Source of the DNA: Fusobacteriota bacterium
GTDB taxonomy: Bacteria > Fusobacteriota > Fusobacteriia > Bac17 > JAEWOZ01
Direction of reading: 5' to 3'
Assembly: GCA_023399505.1 (NCBI GenBank)
Contig: JAEWOZ010000028.1
Span: 1-17,268 of the forward strand
Length of the DNA: 17,268 nucleotides
Made by a program: the position numbers and the translations under genes. Positions 9,065 to 16,302 of this stretch are shown piece after piece; position 1 is the stretch's first letter; each line of letters opens with the position of its first letter. Under the pieces are notes generated by a model. The model was not told the origin of the DNA. It saw nothing but the letters and a program-made list of their open reading frames with translations, and did not search any database.

Positions 9065-9073
9065 ATCTTATCA
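9065..9073 (-). promoter_or_regulatory. Probable extended -10 promoter of truB
   Basis: The minus strand reads TG-A-TAAGAT, 35 nt upstream of the truB ATG. The element and its distance match those before the ATPase and antiporter genes. No convincing -35 is visible. Confidence 0.4.
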
Positions 9074-9118
9074 CACCTTTTGGCCTAAAAGCTTATAATT
9101 TTATTAAAGATTCTTATT

Positions 9119-9144
9119 TTAAAAAAAATTGCTTTAAAGCAATT
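9119..9144 (-). terminator. folD terminator
   Basis: On the minus strand AATTGC-TTTAAA-GCAATT (9127-9144) is followed directly by a run of eight T (complement of the A run at 9119-9126). It lies 25 bases after the folD stop codon. Confidence 0.8.
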
Positions 9145-9169
9145 CTTATTATTATTTAAAAACAAAAAT

Positions 9170-10027
9170 CTATAATTTATTCTTTAACTTGTAGGATTTA
9201 AGAGTATTTTGCATTAGCATAGCTATTGTCATAGGACCTACCCCTCCAGGAACTGGGGTTATATAAGCTGCCTTTTTTGTAACATTTTCAAAATCGACAT
9301 CACCTACTAGCTTACCATCAACTTTGGATATTCCTACATCAATTACTGCAGCACCCTCTTTAATCATATACTTTCTAATAAGTTTAGGTTTTCCAACTGC
9401 CGAAATAAGAATATCTGCTTTTTTTATAATTTTTACTAAATTTGTACTCTTACTGTGAGCTAAAGTAACAGTGGCATTTTCATTTAACAAAAGAATAGAA
9501 AGAGGTTTACCTACTATAGCACTTCTCCCTACTATAACAATTTCTTTTCCTTCTAGAGTAATTTCACTATTTTTAATTAAATCTAAAATTCCTAAAGGGG
9601 TACAAGGTAATAAAGCAGTTCCATAATCTTTGTAATACAGAGCTCCTAGGTTAAAGAAGCTAAACCCATCAACATCCTTTAATGGATCAATACTATTAAA
9701 TATATTTAATTTATTTAAATGTTTAGGTAATGGTAACTGAACTAAAATACCATCTATATTAGTATCTTTATTGAGTTTTTGTATTATATTTAGAAGCTCT
9801 TCCTCTTTTATATGATCAGATAGAATATATTTTTCAGAATGAAAACCTAGCTCTCTACATTTTCTCTCTTTTATATTAATATACAAATGTGAGTTAGGAT
9901 CTTCACCAACCACTATTACAGCAAGTCCAGGAGGCCTACCAACTTTATTAAGATTATTTTTAAGAAATTCTATAATTTCATCTTTTATCTCTAGAGCTCT
10001 TTTAACTCCATCTATTATTTTGAAAAT
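9170..10027 (-). CDS. folD: Bifunctional methylenetetrahydrofolate dehydrogenase/cyclohydrolase FolD, ATT start
   Basis: FolD interconverts 5,10-methylene-, 5,10-methenyl- and 10-formyl-tetrahydrofolate in the cytoplasm, using NADP. The catalytic Tyr-x3-Lys appears as LYINIK; QLPLPKHL, KDVDGFS, CTPLGILDL, the dinucleotide-binding GRSAIVGKPLS and VPGGVGPMTIAML are all present. The first ATG in frame (9911-9913) would give only 247 residues and would remove the first strand and helix. Upstream the frame encodes FKIIDGVKRALEIKDEIIEF and PGLAVIVVGEDP, the normal FolD N-terminus. It is open to a TAG at 10079-10081 and contains no ATG, GTG, TTG or CTG. The best initiator is ATT at 10025-10027, giving 285 residues, directly behind GGAGGGG; ATA codons a little downstream are alternatives. 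The start choice is inference. A mutated start with poor expression is possible. Confidence 0.9.
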   Translation of the reverse strand: MFKIIDGVKRALEIKDEIIEFLKNNLNKVGRPPGLAVIVVGEDPNSHLYINIKERKCRELGFHSEKYILSDHIKEEELLNIIQKLNKDTNIDGILVQLPLPKHLNKLNIFNSIDPLKDVDGFSFFNLGALYYKDYGTALLPCTPLGILDLIKNSEITLEGKEIVIVGRSAIVGKPLSILLLNENATVTLAHSKSTNLVKIIKKADILISAVGKPKLIRKYMIKEGAAVIDVGISKVDGKLVGDVDFENVTKKAAYITPVPGGVGPMTIAMLMQNTLKSYKLKNKL

Positions 10028-10036
10028 GCCCCTCCA
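10028..10036 (-). promoter_or_regulatory. Shine-Dalgarno that defines the folD start
   Basis: The minus strand reads TGGAGGGGC immediately before ATT (10025-10027). This is a near-perfect anti-16S match, although the spacing to ATT is short (about 3 nt after GGAGG). It argues that translation starts here and not at the ATG 38 codons downstream. Confidence 0.6.
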
Positions 10037-10166
10037 GATATTATATATATATATTATTCCACAATTATTATTGAATTGCTATAAAAATATTTTAGAGTAA
10101 AAGCTTTATTAAATAATGTTAATTTCTATAAGCCTCTTTTTTTTAATTAGAACTTTTAATTATAGC

Positions 10167-10238
10167 ATGAAGTTCTGGAAACAAAGATTATTTATAAAGA
10201 GAATTTTTAAAAAAGAAATGACTTAACCAGAACTTCAT
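10167..10238. repeat. Perfect 12-bp inverted repeat between folD and MATE 1
   Basis: ATGAAGTTCTGG (10167-10178) and CCAGAACTTCAT (10227-10238) are perfect inverted copies separated by 48 bp. There is no gene between them. They could be a long hairpin, operator half-sites or the ends of a tiny deleted element. The surrounding 10080-10305 stretch otherwise shows only AT-rich sequence. Confidence 0.6.
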
Positions 10239-10305
10239 ATATAATTTAGAAATTTTTCTACAAAAGTCCAAAAATTTTTATATTATATTTTCAAAATTAT
10301 TAAAA

Positions 10306-11676
10306 TTATAAATAAGAGGAAAGGTCCCTTATCCATTTTTTTGATCTAAATCTTTTTAAAAGGAGTATAAATTTAGCGACTTCTTCGGAATAGAGAGCTA
10401 TATAAATGAGTTGAGGCGATCTATTTAATGAAGAAAATATTAAAATAATTGGAATTCCTATAAGCCATATTGAACCATTCTCTATAGCTAGGAGAGCTAG
10501 AGAATCGCCTCCACTTCCTAATATTCCATACAAGAAGACTAAATTAAGAATTTTTAGAAATAAAAGAGAACCCAAAATTTTTATCATCGAGATAGTTATC
10601 AATAAAGATTCTTGACTTAAACTAGTTCCTGTAAGTGAAGAAGCAAATATACTATAAAGGTTTACTATTTTATTAGCAAAAACCAAAATAACTAAACCTA
10701 AAGGTAGTGATAAAAACAGAGCTGCTTTTAAAGATTTTTTAGCATTTGTATAGCTTTTTTCGTTTTCTTTTTCACCTATAGATCTTCCTACAAGTATTAG
10801 AGTACCTCCTGATAATCCATGAAACATATCCATAAGGATAGTATCTAATATAGAAGTTATAGCATAAGCGGCCATTGAATGAAGTCCTAATCTGCCAAAA
10901 GCAATTTGATAAACAAATAGCCCCATTGAATAAAAACCACTGCTTAAACCATAAGGAGCTGCTATTTTTAAAACATGGTTAAAAAGTCTTTTTGAAAAAG
11001 ATAGAAATTCACTTATATTTCCAGCTATTTCATATTTTTTATAATATACCCATGAGATTATAAAAATGCATTCAATTAATTTAGCTACTACAGTTCCCAA
11101 AGCTGCACCTGCTACACCTAACTTAGGAAACCCGTAATTTCCGTATATCAATAGATAGTTTAAAGAGAAATTTAAAAAAACAAATAAAAAGCTAGAATAA
11201 ACAGTATCCTTTGTATGGCCTATGCCTCTAAGTGCATAACTTATAGAGACGGAAATTATATTTAAAAAATATGCTGCTGAAATAATTAAAAGATATTGCT
11301 TTGCTATTTTAGCTACATTTTCTATATTAGTTAAAGAATATACAATTGAATTAGAAAATATTACTGAAATAATTGTAAAAATAGCTGCTACAATAAAATT
11401 TATAACAAGCATTATACCTAATACATTTTTTAAATAATTTTTTTCTTTTTTTACAGAAAATTGAGAAATAAAATTGGAGCCAGCACTTGAAATACCAAAA
11501 ACTATAAACCAAAATATTTTCAAAAATTTATCTATTGCGCCTATAGCAGCTACTGATTCTGTACCTAAGCTACTTACCATTATATTGTCTAATAAAGTTC
11601 CTGAAGAAATAACAATATGCTCTATCGTTATTGGAAAGCCTATCTTAAAAAGACTATAATAAAAACCTTTTTTCAT
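10306..11676 (-). CDS. MATE-family efflux pump 1 (NorM-like)
   Basis: This polytopic inner-membrane protein of 456 residues has about twelve hydrophobic segments in two related halves, typical of MATE cation- or proton-coupled drug exporters. The N-half opens with FKIGFPITIEHIVISSGTLLDNIMVSSLG, the MATE first-helix pattern. NYLLIYGNYGFPKLGVAGAALGTVVAK, at about residues 172-198, is the conserved segment after helix 5. The basic tail ends FRSKKWIRDL. The ATG is preceded by AAGGAAAAAG, and a strong promoter lies at 11705-11733. It is a diverged paralogue of the pump at 14755-16140, sharing the GFPKLGVAGAAL block and the RF-SKKWI tail. Substrate is unknown. Confidence 0.92.
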   Translation of the reverse strand: MKKGFYYSLFKIGFPITIEHIVISSGTLLDNIMVSSLGTESVAAIGAIDKFLKIFWFIVFGISSAGSNFISQFSVKKEKNYLKNVLGIMLVINFIVAAIFTIISVIFSNSIVYSLTNIENVAKIAKQYLLIISAAYFLNIISVSISYALRGIGHTKDTVYSSFLFVFLNFSLNYLLIYGNYGFPKLGVAGAALGTVVAKLIECIFIISWVYYKKYEIAGNISEFLSFSKRLFNHVLKIAAPYGLSSGFYSMGLFVYQIAFGRLGLHSMAAYAITSILDTILMDMFHGLSGGTLILVGRSIGEKENEKSYTNAKKSLKAALFLSLPLGLVILVFANKIVNLYSIFASSLTGTSLSQESLLITISMIKILGSLLFLKILNLVFLYGILGSGGDSLALLAIENGSIWLIGIPIILIFSSLNRSPQLIYIALYSEEVAKFILLLKRFRSKKWIRDLSSYL

Positions 11677-11704
11677 CTTTTTCCTTATTTTTTGAGATGT
11701 TTAT

Positions 11705-11733
11705 ATTATAGATTAAAAACCTTCTGTTGTAAA
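11705..11733 (-). promoter_or_regulatory. Strong promoter of MATE pump 1
   Basis: On the minus strand TTTACA (11728-11733), a 17-bp spacer and a consensus TATAAT (11705-11710) lie about 29 nt before the start codon. This is the best sigma-70-type match in the window. Confidence 0.7.
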
Positions 11734-11799
11734 CATTAGTAAATAAAATAGAGTACTTATTAAAAATAAGTGCTTAAAAATTTTTACAGTTTTAATAGA

Positions 11800-12513
11800 A
11801 GTTGTGGGAAGGCTAAATTTTAAATCTTTCTATTTAACCTACTCCTTTTAATGATTTATCAGCATAAGTTAAGATGTATTAAAAGTGCTTATATAACTTG
11901 TGTTCTTATTTTGTAATCCTCATCTTATATGAAATCTTCTAGCTGTAGAACTGCTCTTCCTCCAAATACATTTCTCTCTATATAGTCTCTTACTCTATTC
12001 TAAACTATTCTACTTTTTTCTTCCTCACTTTTTCCTCTTTTCTTTTACTTTATCTTTTATATAATCTATTATTCTACCTTCATATCTTCTTTTTACCTCT
12101 TCTACTATGTAATTTTTATTGTAAATAAATTTATAATTATCATTTGCATTTAAATAATTCAATTTTAATATTAGCTCCTTATAAAATAATTTGGATAAAG
12201 AATTAAATTTACCATCCTTTATAACTTCTAATTTTAAAACCGTCCATCTTTGATAAGCTTATTCTTATAAGTTAAGTGTTTTATAAATAAAAAAAGAGTT
12301 TATTATCTCTCTTTCTTTTCCTTTTAGCAATTAAATATATTCATTATCATCATAATATAAATATCTCTTCTGTAGTTAGTAGGTTTAGTAACTATGTTAT
12401 GGTTATAGTCTTCTCTTATAGCTTTAGCTCTAACTTACTTTTTGTACTGTTCAATGGAACTTTATGTACCAAGTTATTGTATTCTCTCTTTAAATCTTTA
12501 GAGGATTTAACCA
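11800..12513 (-). pseudogene. Decayed coding region P1, family not recognised
   Basis: The 847-base gap between MATE 1 and ankyrin C holds a broken minus-strand gene. Its readable pieces are DLKREYNNLVHKVPL and a second piece (about 12420-12505), an open stretch of 77 codons without a start (12028-12258, containing VIKDGKFNSLSKLFYKEL and YIVEEVKRRYEGRIIDYIKD), and after a frameshift at about 12025 a third piece with DYIERNVFGGRAVLQLEDFI and DEDYKIRTQV. Several in-frame TAA codons replace what look like Gln or Glu codons, for example two in the third piece. The pieces are Lys/Glu-rich and helical. I see no transposase, replicase or toxin motif, so I give no function. It begins directly beyond the terminator of ankyrin C, and its first motif also occurs at the end of P2. 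Confidence 0.65.
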
Positions 12514-12514
12514 A

Positions 12515-12546
12515 AAAAGATTGTTAAAATTTTCTAACAATCTTTT
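12515..12546 (-). terminator. Terminator of ankyrin C overlapping its stop codon
   Basis: A perfect 12-bp stem, AAAAGATTGTTA (12515-12526) with TAACAATCTTTT (12535-12546), contains the TAA stop. On the minus strand it is followed by TTTTTTGG. This is the strongest stem in the window. Confidence 0.85.
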
Positions 12547-13654
12547 CAAATAGCTCTTTAGGTAACTTTTGTAAAGAATATAAAAGACTAATGTAATTAT
12601 GTACTTCGTCCTTTATATGTTGAGGAACTTCACTACTTTTATTTAAAGATATAAATAGATGTATATAATCTTCTGCTGTCTTTCTTATTAATGTATGAAA
12701 TATTTCTAGTAACCCCATTTTTTTAAGTTTATCTTTAGAAGATTTTAAGCTTTGGCTTATATAAATAAAAATTGTTTTATTATGAATATCTTTTTCGTAA
12801 ATATTTGCTCTTTTCTCTATTAATAACTTTACTATATCTGTATATTCATTGTGTGTAGCTAGCATTAATGCTGTACTACCGTATACATTCTTATCATTAA
12901 CATTAGCACCCTTTTCTGTTAAATATTTTGCTACTTCTATATATCCATTTTCTGATGCTAGCATTAATGCTGTCCAACCTTCCTCTTCTTTATCATCAAT
13001 ATTAGCGCCTTTTTCTATCAAATATTTTACTATATTTAAATTACCTTTTTCTGCTGCTTGCATCAATGATGTAACGTCGCTTTCATTTTTATCATTAATA
13101 TTAGCTCCTTTTTTTACCAAGTATTTTACTAAATCTAGATTATAGCTTTCTGCTGCTCCCATTAACGCTGTACCAGAATTATCCTTTTTATGATTAGCAT
13201 CAGCTCCTTTTTTTATCAAGTATTTTACTATATCTAGATTGCCATTCTCTGCTGCTATAATTAATGCTGTAGTACCATCTGCCTGGTTGTAATTAACGTC
13301 AGCTCCTTTTTTTATTAAGTATTTTACTATATCTAAATTGCCATTTCCTGCCGCTACAATTAATGCTGTAGTTCTACCTGCTTGGTCGTAATTAACATCA
13401 GCTCCTTTTTTTATTAAGTATTTTATTATATCTAAATTGCTACTATCTGCTGCTATAATTAATGCTGTATCTCCTTTTTCATTTTCATAATTAACATTGG
13501 CTCCTCTGCCTATCAAATCTTTAACTTTCTCCTTTTTACCTTCTATTACAGCTAGCATTAAATTTTCATCAAGATCTTTTATTTCATTACTTAAATTTTT
13601 TAGATTTTTCATGCAGCTTATAACCACAACTAATAATATTAATATTCTTTTCAT
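12524..13654 (-). CDS. Ankyrin-repeat lipoprotein C with F-box-like C-terminus
   Basis: This 376-residue protein starts MKRILILLVVVISC, a short lipoprotein signal with an acceptable lipobox (VISC) and Cys at 14. Eight ankyrin repeats of 33 residues follow (about 28-294), all well formed (TALIIAAENGNLDIVKYLIKKGAD). Repeats 2-4 are nearly identical at the DNA level (99-bp units), a recent expansion. The last 80 residues are helical and end LPKELFEKIVRKF, which resembles the LPxExxxxI core of F-box/PRANC C-termini; ankyrin D ends with a similar motif. The ribosome site is weak: AAAGGA, 12 bases from the ATG. The gene lies between decayed regions P1 and P2 and may have inserted into one gene. It probably acts as a surface or periplasmic binding scaffold; its partner is unknown. 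Confidence 0.88.
   Translation of the reverse strand: MKRILILLVVVISCMKNLKNLSNEIKDLDENLMLAVIEGKKEKVKDLIGRGANVNYENEKGDTALIIAADSSNLDIIKYLIKKGADVNYDQAGRTTALIVAAGNGNLDIVKYLIKKGADVNYNQADGTTALIIAAENGNLDIVKYLIKKGADANHKKDNSGTALMGAAESYNLDLVKYLVKKGANINDKNESDVTSLMQAAEKGNLNIVKYLIEKGANIDDKEEEGWTALMLASENGYIEVAKYLTEKGANVNDKNVYGSTALMLATHNEYTDIVKLLIEKRANIYEKDIHNKTIFIYISQSLKSSKDKLKKMGLLEIFHTLIRKTAEDYIHLFISLNKSSEVPQHIKDEVHNYISLLYSLQKLPKELFEKIVRKF
13201..13497 (-). repeat. Three 99-bp tandem units in ankyrin C
   Basis: The same DNA phrase (CAGCTCC followed by an A/T run and AAGTATTTTA) recurs at 13201, 13300 and 13399, exactly 99 bp apart, each unit coding for one 33-residue ankyrin repeat. Each unit contains a run of seven T (A on the coding strand, Lys-Lys). 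Units differ at few positions, so the expansion is recent. Confidence 0.85.
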
Positions 13655-13879
13655 CTTAATCTAAAATCCTTTCTATCTTTAAATAGTAGATTATTACCTA
13701 ATTTAATTAAAAACTTTTTAATTATTATTTGTAAAACCAATAAATTATTAAAAATTAGTTTTTACTATCAAAAAGATAATTAATATATACTTTCTTTATT
13801 CTGAAATATAACATATATATTTTTTTTAGTAAAATTAAAATTATAAAATGTAATTAAAAATATTATGATATTAAATATA
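13655..13879 (-). promoter_or_regulatory. AT-rich upstream region of ankyrin C
   Basis: No gene is visible in this very AT-rich stretch, which must contain the promoter of ankyrin C. A candidate is -35 TTGATA (13766-13771) with a poor -10 about 17 bp downstream (ATAATT, 13743-13748). It separates the start codon from the end of decayed region P2. Confidence 0.3.
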
Positions 13880-14561
13880 TAAGTTTATAAACAAATATTG
13901 TTGTACTCTTTCTTTAACTCTTCTAATTATATATTTACTCCTTCTACTCTACTATCTATCTTTTAATGTAGTATTAATGGTTATATTATCTTCTATTTTA
14001 CTTATTATTTTATTGTACATATATGTTAGATGTTGTACTAACAGAAATATTTTATATCTAAAATCTTTCATTAATTCGTTATATTCATATTCTATTTTGT
14101 TATTACTTAGTATTACCCTATATCCTAAACCTCCACCTTCTACAAACTTTAGTCTTATCTCTGTAGGAGATTTATATTTAGGTAATAAAGTTTTATATAA
14201 GTTCATTAGATTGTATATCTTCACAAATATAGTAAGTATCAAATGACTCTTTACAAAGATACCTAGATAAATAAAAGTATTTTTTTCCTTCACCTCTTTC
14301 ATTCAGACTAAGAGATACAGAGAAATCATAATGAAGTACTTCTTCGTTTTCTCTATCAACCCTAAGTCTTAAGAACATAAATCTATCAAATTTGATCTCT
14401 TTTTTTAATAGTGAATTAAGGTTAATAGACCGTGCATAAGATTGTCAGTACAATTTATTATCTTGATGAATTATTCTTGATCTTCTACTTTTCCTACCCT
14501 TCCATAATTCTTTTGCATTGTATACTAATATCCTGGCTATCAAGAAAAGATTGGCAAATAT
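13880..14561 (-). pseudogene. Decayed coding region P2, family not recognised
   Basis: One minus-strand frame is open from 14561 to 14193 except for a TGA at 14445-14447 in a position where TGG or another codon is expected. It reads IFANLFLIARILVYNAKELW, then KFDRFMFLRLRVDRENEEVL and RYLCKESFDTYYICEDIQ. Reading shifts frame at about 14200 into YKTLLPKYKSPTEIRLKFVE and RVILSNNKIEYEYNELMKD, which stops at 13952. It then shifts again to LEELKKEYNNI near 13890-13930. At least two frameshifts and several stops are needed, so the gene is dead. The encoded protein would have been 220 residues or more. I recognise no family. Shorter ATG-started pieces (13952-14302, 14193-14378) are fragments of this and not separate genes. 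Confidence 0.7.
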
Positions 14562-14565
14562 CTAC

Positions 14566-14754
14566 ATGAATTCATAATAAACATAACTAACTACATTGAA
14601 AAAATATAAGGTGATTAAAACCATAGTTATGTATTTTATAAAATTCAAATAATTTATAATATTTATTAGATACTTTATATTATACACATACATATTTAAT
14701 TACTTAAAGATAACATATTCATATTTTTTGTAAATACTTAGAAATTTTTCTGAT
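14566..14754. other. Non-coding stretch between P2 and MATE pump 2
   Basis: No gene is seen. A 9-bp perfect inverted repeat, ACATAACTA (14581-14589) and TAGTTATGT (14624-14632), is separated by 34 bases. The 14-mer TTAGAAATTTTTCT at 14738-14751, just after the MATE 2 stop codon, also occurs 46 bases after MATE 1 (10246-10259). Confidence 0.4.
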
Positions 14755-16140
14755 TTATATATCTATAAGATTTTTTATCCATTTTTTCGATTTAAACCTT
14801 CTATATATAAAGAATGCTTTTACAAACTCTTCTACGTACATTGAGATATATACCATATAAGCAGGCATTTTGAATATTTGAGAAACAATGTAAGCTGAAG
14901 GAATACCTATTAACCATAAAGAAAGAATAGAAGTAAAAAGCAAATAGATAGAATCCCCTCCGCTTTTCAATATTCCTGCAAAACATATTAAATTAAATAC
15001 TCTTATCCCTAATAGCAATCCAAAAATCTTTAAGAAAGTAATAGCTTGTTGAAGAGCTTGCATATCTTCAATATCAGAACTTTTAAGATTATATATTAAT
15101 AATATTTTATTTGAGAGAAAAAATACCACTATACCTATTAATGTAGCACCAATAACACCTATAGAATAAAATTTCTTAGCATGATTATAAGCTTCATATT
15201 CTTCTTTTCTCCCTAAATGTTCTCCAATCATCACTAAAGCAGCAGTAGCTAATCCTACAAATAGTGTTATAAACAATTGCTCAAAAGGTGTAATCATACT
15301 GTAGCCTGACATAGCAGCTGTACTTATCTTTCCGAAGAATGAATGATAAAATGCAAAGCCTGTACTCCATAAAACTTCACCTATTGCAAATGGAAAAGCT
15401 ATTTTGATAAATCTCACAAAAAAGACTGTTGAAAAACTAAACATAGTTGATATAGAGCCTGCTATACTATACTTTTTGTAATAACTTACTGATAAGACAA
15501 TCAAAGCTTCTACTACTTTTGAGAACACTGTAGCTAAAGCAGCACCCGCTACTCCTAATTTTGGAAACCCATATTTTCCATATATTAATAAATAGTTAAA
15601 TAAAATATTTATAAATTGTCCTAATAGAACTGCAAAAAGTGAAATTTGTCCATTTTTAGTAGCTCGCAAGTTAAAAGAATAGGAATATACTAGAGAGTTT
15701 ACAAAAAAGCCAAAAGCTAAGACATACAGATAACTTTTAGCAGATTCTGTAACTAACGGATCTTTAGTGAAAAAACTTATAATATAGTCTGGGTAAGCAA
15801 AGGAGACAAAAGTAAAAAAAGCTGCAATTATAAGATTAAAAAAAAGAGTTAATCCTACTATTCTTTGTATGCCTTTTTCATCATTTCTTGCAGAGAATTG
15901 AGCTATAAAACTTGCACCTCCGCTGGTTAAACCATATATAGAGCACCAAAATATAACTACAAATCTATTAATAGCTCCTACAGCTGCAATGGCTTCCATA
16001 CCTAATTTGCCTACCATTAAGTTATCAATCATGGTCCCAGCTGAGCTAAATATTTGTTGAAATGTTATTGGCAAAGCTATTGTAAACACTGACCAATAAA
16101 AATTATTATAACTTTTCTTTTCAGGAATTTGTTCTTTCAA
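14755..16140 (-). CDS. MATE-family efflux pump 2 (NorM-like), TTG start
   Basis: This 461-residue polytopic inner-membrane exporter is of the same type as the pump at 10306-11676. The first helix has LPITFQQIFSSAGTMIDNLMVGKLG, the mid-protein block is NYLLIYGKYGFPKLGVAGAAL, and the tail is RFKSKKWIKNL. About twelve hydrophobic segments are visible. The start must be TTG at 16138-16140: a TAA lies only three codons upstream (16150-16152) and the next Met is about 36 residues downstream, inside the first helix. The ribosome site is weak (AAGAGA), and a promoter lies at 16178-16206. Similarity to pump 1 runs end to end, but divergence is substantial, so this is an old duplication or two separate acquisitions. 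Substrate is unknown; drug/cation:Na+ or H+ exchange is the family activity. Confidence 0.92.
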   Translation of the reverse strand: MKEQIPEKKSYNNFYWSVFTIALPITFQQIFSSAGTMIDNLMVGKLGMEAIAAVGAINRFVVIFWCSIYGLTSGGASFIAQFSARNDEKGIQRIVGLTLFFNLIIAAFFTFVSFAYPDYIISFFTKDPLVTESAKSYLYVLAFGFFVNSLVYSYSFNLRATKNGQISLFAVLLGQFINILFNYLLIYGKYGFPKLGVAGAALATVFSKVVEALIVLSVSYYKKYSIAGSISTMFSFSTVFFVRFIKIAFPFAIGEVLWSTGFAFYHSFFGKISTAAMSGYSMITPFEQLFITLFVGLATAALVMIGEHLGRKEEYEAYNHAKKFYSIGVIGATLIGIVVFFLSNKILLIYNLKSSDIEDMQALQQAITFLKIFGLLLGIRVFNLICFAGILKSGGDSIYLLFTSILSLWLIGIPSAYIVSQIFKMPAYMVYISMYVEEFVKAFFIYRRFKSKKWIKNLIDI

Positions 16141-16177
16141 TTTTTTCTCTTACCTTCACTTTTTGATATTTTATAGA

Positions 16178-16206
16178 TGTATAGCATCGTTTAATTTCAA
16201 AAACAA
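16178..16206 (-). promoter_or_regulatory. Promoter of MATE pump 2
   Basis: On the minus strand -35 TTGTTT (16201-16206), a 17-bp spacer and an extended -10, TGC-TATACA (TATACA at 16178-16183), lie 37 nt before the TTG start. The TGC extension matches that of the giant ankyrin promoter. Confidence 0.55.
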
Positions 16207-16274
16207 TAAAATTTTGTAATTAAGAATTTAGGATATTTTTTTATGCATGTTAAAAAAAATATATGTAAAATTCA

Positions 16275-16302
16275 AGATTTATTTCAAAGTCTAAATAAAT
16301 CT
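16275..16302 (-). terminator. Possible terminator of ankyrin D overlapping its stop codon
   Basis: A perfect 10-bp but AT-rich stem, AGATTTATTT (16275-16284) with AAATAAATCT (16293-16302), encloses the TAG stop. The downstream T-run on the minus strand is interrupted, so it is weaker than the others. Confidence 0.45.

Noticed and set aside
11474..11659. Plus-strand open frame of 61 codons inside MATE pump 1
   Set aside because: It is the complement of the conserved N-terminal MATE helices.
12849..13145. Plus-strand open frame of 98 codons
   Set aside because: It is the complement of the periodic ankyrin C coding sequence. Its repetitive protein mirrors the 33-residue period, and it has no ribosome site.
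13201..13497. Regularly spaced repeats resembling a CRISPR array
   Set aside because: The 99-bp period matches 33-residue ankyrin repeats in a continuous reading frame; there are no unique spacers and no cas genes.
13977..14246. Plus-strand open frame of 89 codons
   Set aside because: It is antisense to decayed region P2, whose minus-strand protein is more protein-like; low-complexity Leu/Ile/Tyr content.
11800..14561. P1 and P2 as remnants of an insertion sequence
   Set aside because: No DDE, HUH or serine recombinase motif was found in the readable pieces, and no clear terminal inverted repeats bound them.
14801..14986. Minus-strand open frame of 61 codons inside MATE pump 2
   Set aside because: It is an out-of-frame reading of the MATE 2 3' end on the same strand.
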